Of a DNA stretch of 45,588 bases, positions 40,470 through 45,588 are shown in pieces. The stretch is taken from positions 1-45,588 of the forward strand of contig CALVFE010000006.1 in assembly GCA_944326765.1 (NCBI GenBank). Direction: 5' to 3'. Position numbers and translations under genes: made by a program. Source of the stretch: an uncultured Elusimicrobiales bacterium. Its GTDB lineage: Bacteria; Elusimicrobiota; Elusimicrobia; Elusimicrobiales; Elusimicrobiaceae. Position 1 is the stretch's first letter. Each line of letters opens with the position of its first letter. The notes under the pieces were generated by a model, which made no database searches, was not told the DNA's origin, and was given only the letters and a program-made list of their open reading frames with translations.

Positions 40470-40970
40470 ATGATGCTTTCCAAAAAAGCAATTATCTTCG
40501 GGGCGGCTGCCGCCTTTTTATTCGCGGCAGGAATGTCCCCCAAACCCAAACAGGAGAATCAAACGATGAAAAAAGCACCCATTGACACTATTTTTACTCA
40601 AGGAGAACCCAACCCGTACGGAAAATTCTTCACGGGCCAAACGTATTTAACTAGGCTCAGCGTCAAAAACGACGTTTTCAACGCTCCTATCGGAAACGTA
40701 ACGTTTGAACCCGGTGCGCGAACCCATTGGCACAAACACGACGGCGGACAAATTTTGCTGGTGTTAAACGGAGAAGGCCGTTACCAGGAAAAAGGAAAAG
40801 AAATACAAGTTCTGCAAAAAGGCGACGTGGTGCGCATTGCGCCCGGCGTCGTTCATTGGCACGGTGCGGCGCCTGACAACTGGTTCGTACACCTTTCGCT
40901 GGAAACCAACGCCCACCAAAACGGCAAAACCGATTGGCTGGACGAAGTAACCGAAGAAGAATATAGATAA
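40470..40970 (+). CDS. Exported cupin-domain protein
   Basis: A 166-residue protein with a hydrophobic N-terminal export signal followed by a single cupin barrel. Cupin motif 1 is GARTHWHKHDGGQILLVLNG and motif 2 is PGVVHWHGA, with three to four metal-binding His. Two ATGs (40470, 40473) follow AGGAGGGA; the second has the better spacing. An internal in-frame ATG at 40566, encoding MKKAPID, also has a strong AGGAG eight bases before it and would give a cytoplasmic, signal-free form. Its neighbours suggest a role in processing an electrophile or ring compound at the envelope. Confidence 0.88.
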   Translation: MMLSKKAIIFGAAAAFLFAAGMSPKPKQENQTMKKAPIDTIFTQGEPNPYGKFFTGQTYLTRLSVKNDVFNAPIGNVTFEPGARTHWHKHDGGQILLVLNGEGRYQEKGKEIQVLQKGDVVRIAPGVVHWHGAAPDNWFVHLSLETNAHQNGKTDWLDEVTEEEYR

Positions 40971-40979
40971 GAGGAAAAT

Positions 40980-41579
40980 ATGAAAAAAATGACACAGTTA
41001 ATTTATTCAGGAATGATGTTTTTGTCCGTAGCGGCCTGCAGCGCAGACCCCGGTGAAACGGGCTCTTCCGCCGCTTCGGCGCAGCCGCAGCCATCTTTTG
41101 CCGGCAAAAAAGTGTTAGTGGCCTACTATTCCTATTCCGGAAACACCCAAGCGGTGGCGCGGCAAATTGCGCAAGCCACCGGCGGCGACTTGTTCGCCAT
41201 TGAAACGGTACAAACCTATCCCGAACGCTATAACGACTTAACCGCCCAAGCCAAACGGGAAATAAACGCCGGATTTATGCCCGAGCTAAAAGCCCAAGTT
41301 CCGCAGATGGAAACGTACGACGTCGTTTTTATCGGTTCGCCCAATTGGTGGGGCACATATGCGCCGGCGGTTAAAACGTTCTTGTCGCAGTATGATTTTG
41401 GCGGCAAAAAACTTGTCCCTTTTTTCACGCACGGCGGAGGCGGAATGCAGCGTTGTGAAAGCGATATGAAAGCGCAGCTGCCGCAGGCACAGTTCTTGCC
41501 GGCGGCCGCATTCCCCGGACGCACTTCGGGCGCCGACCCCCAAAAATTACAAAGCTGGTTGGAAAAACTCCTGCCATAA
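40980..41579 (+). CDS. Flavodoxin-fold lipoprotein
   Basis: A 199-residue protein with a lipoprotein signal (SVAAC) and a flavodoxin fold: YYSYSGNTQ binds FMN phosphate and GSPNWWGTYAP is the second FMN loop. A further Cys lies in HGGGGMQRCESD, near a third loop. Placing a flavodoxin on the outside of the cytoplasmic membrane is rare and means FMN must be supplied there. It probably receives electrons from the adjacent DUF4405 cytochrome-like protein. GAGG lies upstream of the ATG. Confidence 0.88.
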   Translation: MKKMTQLIYSGMMFLSVAACSADPGETGSSAASAQPQPSFAGKKVLVAYYSYSGNTQAVARQIAQATGGDLFAIETVQTYPERYNDLTAQAKREINAGFMPELKAQVPQMETYDVVFIGSPNWWGTYAPAVKTFLSQYDFGGKKLVPFFTHGGGGMQRCESDMKAQLPQAQFLPAAAFPGRTSGADPQKLQSWLEKLLP

Positions 41580-41609
41580 ACGTTATAATAAATAAAAAGG
41601 AGAACGGAT

Positions 41610-42287
41610 ATGAATCTAAAAACAGGCCTTAAAGTAAGTATAGATTTTACAATGTCCGTTCTCTTTTTGCTTTCCTTGGCTTATCCGTTTACGGGTCGTT
41701 TTCCACACGAAGTATTAGGCACGGCGCTGGGAATCTTTTTTATTTTGCACAATCTGCTAAACGCCGGCTGGTATAAGCACTCATTGTGCGGGGAGTATAA
41801 TCTGCGCCGGGCAATTCTTACGGGAATAAATCTGCTGTTGCTGGTTGCAATGCTGGGTTTGATTTTGACCGGAATTTTTATTTCCCGCGATATTTTTTCC
41901 TTTTTACAGCTGGGTGGATCGTGGACGGCAAAACGCTGGCATTCGGTCTTTGCGTATTGGGGGTTTGTACTGTCCGCCGTTCATCTAGGATTGCATGGCG
42001 GCTTAATCGCCCCGCTGTTCAAACGAATCTTCCCGTCCGACAGGCTGATAGGGCTGTATATAGCCGCCGGGTTGACTGCTCTTTATGGAATCTGTACCCT
42101 TTTTTATTGGAAAGTTTTCTCCCATTTGGGAATCGGCTCTTTTACGCATATTCCCCGGGGGCGTTCTTTTCTTTCTTTTTTAGCCGGACATCTGGCCATT
42201 CTTTTTCTATTGTCGGCGGGAAGGTATCTGCTAACCTGCGCTTGGCCTTTTAGAAAAAAATCTTCAGGAGAAAATTCAAATGCTTAA
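41610..42287 (+). CDS. DUF4405 membrane protein (cytochrome b561-like)
   Basis: A 225-residue protein with about six transmembrane helices. Conserved-looking histidines occur within helices (for example HNLLNAGWYKH, RWHSVFAYWGF and HLGLHGGL), which suggests haem ligation as in cytochrome b-type electron carriers. DUF4405 proteins are otherwise uncharacterised. Located between two flavodoxins, it is the natural candidate to carry electrons across the membrane. GGAGAACGG lies upstream. It overlaps the next gene by eight bases. Confidence 0.82.
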   Translation: MNLKTGLKVSIDFTMSVLFLLSLAYPFTGRFPHEVLGTALGIFFILHNLLNAGWYKHSLCGEYNLRRAILTGINLLLLVAMLGLILTGIFISRDIFSFLQLGGSWTAKRWHSVFAYWGFVLSAVHLGLHGGLIAPLFKRIFPSDRLIGLYIAAGLTALYGICTLFYWKVFSHLGIGSFTHIPRGRSFLSFLAGHLAILFLLSAGRYLLTCAWPFRKKSSGENSNA

Positions 42288-42900
42288 AATTATGTTATTG
42301 GTTATTTTGGCCGCCGGACTGATTGGCGGTGCGGCAGGAGCAATCCATCTGCTGCGCGTGGCGCAACGAAACAAAAAAGAAATGGCCTCTTTTCAGGCAG
42401 AGCCGCTTTCCTATACTGCCCATTTGGGAAAAGTGCTGGTCATTTATTATTCCCGTTCAGGCCACACGCAAGACATTGCCCAACAAATTCAACAATATAC
42501 CCGAGCGGATTTGTACCGCATTGAACTGGAGACCCCCTTACCAAATACTCCGTGGTTTTATCTAACCCTCAAACGCCAGCTTTCCACCGGCAATTATCCC
42601 GCCATCAAAAAACCGCTTCCGGATATTTCGGAATATGATGTGGTTTTTGTGGGCTCGCCCATCTGGTGGTACACCGCCGCCACACCGGTATTGCAATTTT
42701 TGCGGGAAATGGATTTTAAAAATAAAAAAGTGGTTCCGTTCTCCACCCAAGGGAGCAATTACGGCACCTTCTTTGAAGATTTTGCGGCACACGCTAAAAA
42801 TGCCCAAGTATTAAAAGGCGAATCTTTTAATAATTTGCCCGCCAAATACGACGACGCCGTGGACAACAAAATTACGGTTTGGTTAAACGCTTTAAACTAA
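42280..42900 (+). CDS. Membrane-anchored flavodoxin
   Basis: A 206-residue flavodoxin-fold protein with an N-terminal transmembrane helix (~residues 3-25) and no lipobox. VIYYSRSGHTQ binds FMN phosphate and GSPIWWYTAATP is the second FMN loop, both similar to the lipoprotein flavodoxin at 40980, so the two are paralogues with different anchors. CAGGAG lies before the ATG, inside the end of the DUF4405 gene. Topology cannot be settled from sequence; if the fold is outside, both flavodoxins could act in series. Confidence 0.85.
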   Translation: MLKIMLLVILAAGLIGGAAGAIHLLRVAQRNKKEMASFQAEPLSYTAHLGKVLVIYYSRSGHTQDIAQQIQQYTRADLYRIELETPLPNTPWFYLTLKRQLSTGNYPAIKKPLPDISEYDVVFVGSPIWWYTAATPVLQFLREMDFKNKKVVPFSTQGSNYGTFFEDFAAHAKNAQVLKGESFNNLPAKYDDAVDNKITVWLNALN

Positions 42901-43001
42901 TTGCTTTTCCCCCGCTCCAGCCAGGGGGAAGCAATCTCCCGCCATAAAAGCTACAATAATAAAGTGTGACACTTTTCCCGATGAAACATAGTATAAGTAG
43001 C

Positions 43002-43502
43002 ATGACATCATTTGAAGCCTTATATAATCAGTACTTTAAATCCGTTTATGCATATGTTTTTGCCCGCACGCGCGAGGAAGCCGCCGCCGAAGATATATGC
43101 GCCGGAGTGTGGAAGAAATGTTATGAAAAACGGGCTTCTTACGATGAATCCAAAGGAACATTTTCCCAATGGCTTTTTACCATCGCCAGGAACGAAACCA
43201 ATATGTACCGGCGGTTATTTTGGGTAAGATATTTTTTCCCGTTAGCTCAAACCCCGGAAGATATCCTGCCCGGAAAAGATGACACTCCTTTGGAACTGTT
43301 GGAACAGAATGCCCTGCGCCACCGATTGCTAAACGCATTGGAAACCCTTTCTAATCCAGACAGGGATTTAGTATCGCTTAAGTTTTTTTCTGGGCTAAAC
43401 AACCGCCAAATCGCCGCCGTAACCCAATTAAGCGAGACCAATGTGGGAACACGGTTACACCGCGCCATACAAAAAGTGCGCCGCCAAATGGAGCCGTTAT
43501 GA
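43002..43502 (+). CDS. ECF-type RNA polymerase sigma factor
   Basis: A sigma-70 family protein of the extracytoplasmic-function type (167 residues). Region 2 opens with FEALYNQYFKSVYAYVFAR and continues to GTFSQWLFTIARNE; region 4 is LKFFSGLNNRQIAAVTQLSETNVGTRLHRAIQKV. Regions 1 and 3 are absent. The start at 43002 matches the family N-terminus; a GTG at 42966 and ATG at 42984 are alternatives. It is followed by a four-base overlap with an anti-sigma-like gene, the usual ECF arrangement. TACAAT at 42952 may be part of its promoter. Confidence 0.9.
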   Translation: MTSFEALYNQYFKSVYAYVFARTREEAAAEDICAGVWKKCYEKRASYDESKGTFSQWLFTIARNETNMYRRLFWVRYFFPLAQTPEDILPGKDDTPLELLEQNALRHRLLNALETLSNPDRDLVSLKFFSGLNNRQIAAVTQLSETNVGTRLHRAIQKVRRQMEPL

Positions 43503-43981
43503 ACGAAGAGAAAGATTTTTTGGAAAAAATGGCCTATATGGATTTTGATCCACATCAACAAGCCCAACGCCGCGTGTGGAATTGCCTGCAACAACAGCCG
43601 CTGTCCCGCCCATTCATAAAACCGCTGGCGTGGGGACTTTGCGCCGGGGTATTATTAATGCTTGGCGGGCTTGCCGGAGTACGCTTTAGCGAATACCTGC
43701 AAGGCCAGCCCCGCCCCCAGGAGACTTCTTTTTGGCAAAATGCCCAGTGCAAAAAAGCAGACGGAAGCGTTCTGATTTCTACTCAACTGGAATGCCGCGG
43801 GGCAGACTGCTCCTGCACCAAAACGATGACCGTTTGCGACGAACATCCCGTCACCCGCGTTACCCGCAAAAATTGTAAAACTGCCCCGTCCGATTTTGAC
43901 CCGCAAGATCCTTGGAATCTGTGGGAAAATGATTCTCAAAAACAAACCAAAGACCTGGCTTTCTGCCAGAACCAATGTTAG
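43499..43981 (+). CDS. Putative anti-sigma factor with Cys-rich extracytoplasmic domain
   Basis: A 160-residue protein: a short cytoplasmic helical N-terminus (1-40), one transmembrane helix (~42-61), and a periplasmic domain of ~95 residues with nine Cys (for example LECRGADCSCTKTMTVC and the terminal CQNQC). No zinc-finger anti-sigma motif is seen, so this is a novel type, but its overlap with the ECF sigma gene and its topology support the call. The Cys cluster could sense envelope oxidation or disulfide state, consistent with the thioredoxin-CcdA gene that follows. Confidence 0.72.
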   Translation: MNEEKDFLEKMAYMDFDPHQQAQRRVWNCLQQQPLSRPFIKPLAWGLCAGVLLMLGGLAGVRFSEYLQGQPRPQETSFWQNAQCKKADGSVLISTQLECRGADCSCTKTMTVCDEHPVTRVTRKNCKTAPSDFDPQDPWNLWENDSQKQTKDLAFCQNQC

Positions 43982-43992
43982 GAGTCAAAGAT

Positions 43993-45324
43993 ATGCTATT
44001 AAGACGTTTTTGTAAACCATTGTTACTCGCCGCCGCGCTGTTGGGTTTTGCTTCGGCGGTTTGGGCGAATCCCGTACAGGCGGTGTTGTTTACTTCGCCC
44101 TATTGCCCGCACTGCCGCCACCTCAAAGAGGACGGTTTCCCGCAGCAATTTCGGGAAAAATATGCCGGAAAAGCCGAACTGATTGAATATGATTTAACGG
44201 AAGAAGCCAATAATGTATTGTTTTTCCAGACCCTGCAGGCATATGGGTTGGAATCGGCCGGCATTCCCATGTTAATCGTAGGCAAAACCGTACTGCAAGG
44301 CTATCCCTCCCAAATTGCAACCGGAGTCAATGAAGCCGTACAAAAAGCCTATTATGCTAAAGAAAAAACAGCCGTACCCGGGTTAAAATCTTCCTCCGTT
44401 CAACCGGCCGCACAAATCGCGACTGCGGCGAAACCACAGGACACATCCGCCGAAACCCTTTCCGCCCAGCCTTCGGCCGAACCGGTTCCGGCTCCAGCCA
44501 CCCCTCCGTCAGAACAGGGCTCTGTCCAGCCCTCCCTTCCCGCCGCCGAAACAATCAACCCGCTCCAAGCGCATGAAACGTTGTTCAGCCAAATAACGCT
44601 TTGGGCTATCATTGGAGCCGGCCTGGCGGACGGCATTAATCCGTGTGCATTTGCCGTCATTGTATTTTTCGTTTCCTTTCTGGCGGCCTATAAATACACC
44701 AAAAAAGAAATCATCGTCGTCGGAACGGCGTACTGCGCCTCCGTCTTTTTGGCATATCTCTTAATGGGATTGGGGGCTTTTCATTTCTTATACGCGATGA
44801 AAGGCTTCCGCTATGTAACGCTGGCGGTACAATGGGGAACGATTGCGTTGTGTGCGGTCTTTTTGGCGCTGAGCCTGTATGATTTCATCATTTATCAGCG
44901 CACCAAAAAATCCGAAAAAATGCTTTTGCAGCTGCCCAAAAGCTATAAAGAATATATTCATAAAGTAATGCGTTTCTTTTTAAAAGACAAACAAAGCTCT
45001 ATGTGGCGGCTGTTATTGGCCGCGTGTGCGGTAGGGTTTGTAGTATCGGCGGTGGAAGCAGTCTGCACGGGGCAGGTGTATCTGCCGACCTGCGTCGTCA
45101 TTTTGAAAGAAGCCGGCAGCCAATCCTGGAAAGCGGCCGAATATCTGATTTTGTACAACTTGATGTTTGTATTGCCGCTGGTATTGATTTTCGTGCTGAC
45201 GCTGTGCGGCAAAGAATCGGCCACGTTTAACAACTGGCTTAAAAAACATTTAGGCCTTTCCAAATTTCTGCTCTGCTGTGTATTTTTAGGATTATTGCTG
45301 CTAATGCTGGGCAATATGTTTTAA
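43993..45324 (+). CDS. Fused periplasmic thioredoxin and CcdA/DsbD-like transmembrane reductase
   Basis: A signal peptide (ending AVWA) is followed by a thioredoxin/glutaredoxin-like domain with active site CPHC (Cys38, Cys41), then a ~70-residue Pro/Ala/Ser-rich linker, and a seven-helix CcdA-type domain. Two membrane Cys, in INPCAF and EAVCTGQ, carry electrons from cytoplasmic thioredoxin to the periplasm. The ATG at 43993 has AGGAG eight bases upstream; 43975 lies inside the anti-sigma gene and has none. The likely role is reduction of extracytoplasmic disulfides, perhaps those in the Cys-rich anti-sigma. A strong terminator follows. Confidence 0.88.
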   Translation: MLLRRFCKPLLLAAALLGFASAVWANPVQAVLFTSPYCPHCRHLKEDGFPQQFREKYAGKAELIEYDLTEEANNVLFFQTLQAYGLESAGIPMLIVGKTVLQGYPSQIATGVNEAVQKAYYAKEKTAVPGLKSSSVQPAAQIATAAKPQDTSAETLSAQPSAEPVPAPATPPSEQGSVQPSLPAAETINPLQAHETLFSQITLWAIIGAGLADGINPCAFAVIVFFVSFLAAYKYTKKEIIVVGTAYCASVFLAYLLMGLGAFHFLYAMKGFRYVTLAVQWGTIALCAVFLALSLYDFIIYQRTKKSEKMLLQLPKSYKEYIHKVMRFFLKDKQSSMWRLLLAACAVGFVVSAVEAVCTGQVYLPTCVVILKEAGSQSWKAAEYLILYNLMFVLPLVLIFVLTLCGKESATFNNWLKKHLGLSKFLLCCVFLGLLLLMLGNMF

Positions 45325-45328
45325 CTGG

Positions 45329-45366
45329 AAATAAATCCCCGTTTTTATAACGGGGATTTATTTTCC
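45329..45366 (+). terminator. Terminator of the sigma / thioredoxin-CcdA genes
   Basis: AAATAAATCCCCGTT (45329-45343) pairs with AACGGGGATTTATTT (45349-45363). Confidence 0.92.
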
Positions 45367-45397
45367 CGTCGGAAGATATACAAGCTAAAAATTAATT

Positions 45398-45406
45398 TGC
45401 TATAAT
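45398..45406 (+). promoter_or_regulatory. Promoter of tRNA-Ser
   Basis: TGCTATAAT is a perfect extended -10 about 30 bases before the mature tRNA 5' end. No convincing -35 is seen. Confidence 0.6.
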
Positions 45407-45435
45407 AGATAAGTACTTAGTCCGCAACCCCTTTT

Positions 45436-45522
45436 GGAGAGGTGGCCGAGCGGTTTAAGGCACAGTCCTGGAAAGACTGCATACGGGAAACCGTATCGAG
45501 AGTTCGAATCTCTCCCTCTCCG
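45436..45522 (+). tRNA. tRNA-Ser (anticodon GGA)
   Basis: An 87-nt class II tRNA. The acceptor stem pairs GGAGAGG (45436-45442) with CCTCTCC (45515-45521), discriminator G at 45522. The anticodon arm CAGTC-CTGGAAA-GACTG gives GGA, reading UCC/UCU. The long variable arm (TACGG-GAAA-CCGTA) is the serine type, and GTTCGAATC is the T loop. The CCA end is not encoded. Confidence 0.97.
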
Positions 45523-45548
45523 TGCTCTAGTGTAAATTAATTAGATAT

Positions 45549-45586
45549 AATCCACGATGAACTTTTTTCTCGTCGTGGATTTTTTA
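45549..45586 (+). terminator. Terminator downstream of tRNA-Ser
   Basis: AATCCACGA (45549-45557) pairs with TCGTGGATT (45573-45581), followed by five Ts. It overlaps a TATAAT-like sequence at 45545-45550 that is probably incidental. Confidence 0.8.
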
Positions 45587-45588
45587 TT

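Noticed and set aside
45545..45550. TATAAT downstream of tRNA-Ser as a promoter
   Set aside because: It overlaps the arm of the terminator hairpin, and the window ends before any gene that could be driven by it.
1..45588. CRISPR array, prophage, integrase or insertion sequence
   Set aside because: No regularly spaced direct repeats and no transposase, integrase or phage structural gene was found on either strand.

Overview
The window most resembles the chromosome of an anaerobic, Gram-negative, probably gut-dwelling bacterium. Didermy is suggested by prolipoprotein diacylglyceryl transferase (lgt), several lipoproteins with lipoboxes, a heptose-ADP enzyme for LPS core (rfaE2) and periplasmic thiol-redox proteins. 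Anaerobiosis is suggested by a class III ribonucleotide reductase with its radical-SAM activase. A type IV pilin-like gene and pairs of secreted Cys-rich proteins recall Elusimicrobiota (Elusimicrobium-like). That assignment is from memory of such genomes and is not proven here.

Layout. 1-278: palindromic intergenic element and the def terminator. 279-3349 (minus): def; EIIA-like protein and an amino-acid permease. 3444-6224 (plus): TM0106-type nuclease, inositol-phosphatase family protein, double-ACT protein. 6440-10598 (minus): rlmN, a lipoprotein, a ComB-QueC fusion, an SMR transporter and an exported coiled-coil protein. 10721-16123 (plus): divergent phosphohexomutase, eno, FtsB-like protein, MBL hydrolase, lgt, RluA-type synthase. 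16274-16413: candidate small RNA with its own promoter and terminator. 16520-21170 (minus): accB-like, accC, rfaE2, a serine-palmitoyltransferase-like enzyme and, past a terminator, a GNAT-fold bacterial ceramide-synthase-like protein. 21299-22089: TspO and a small membrane protein. 22540-25611 (plus): anaerobic ribonucleotide reductase in three genes. 25697-33949: frameshifted pilin, exported proteins, M29 aminopeptidase, ZIP transporter, two Cys-rich secreted paralogues, Pif1-like helicase. 34001-36277 (minus): MerR regulator with an Fe-S flavodoxin, and a Bcr/CflA exporter. 36402-39599 (plus): exported HAD phosphatase, sugar-nucleotide epimerase, iron alcohol dehydrogenase. 39729-45324 (plus): an extracytoplasmic redox operon followed by an ECF sigma / Cys-rich anti-sigma / thioredoxin-CcdA set. 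45436-45522: tRNA-Ser(GGA).

Three systems stand out. First, NrdD is split: the 686-residue catalytic protein stops right after its zinc site, and the missing glycyl-radical segment is a separate 70-residue protein with its own promoter and Shine-Dalgarno sequence, followed by the activase. Both proteins carry a helical segment at the point of separation that could dock them together. Second, near-identical MerR-type promoters (19-bp spacer over a dyad) precede both the merR-flavodoxin operon and the carboxymuconolactone decarboxylase / cupin / flavodoxin / DUF4405 / flavodoxin operon 5 kb away. This implies one electrophile-responsive regulon that moves redox chemistry to the cell envelope. 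Third, the SPT-like and bCerS-like neighbours suggest sphingolipid (ceramide) synthesis. A BCCP lacking its biotinyl lysine, a ComB-QueC fusion and at least seven genes with -10 boxes only 6-9 bases before the start codon (leaderless mRNAs) are further oddities.
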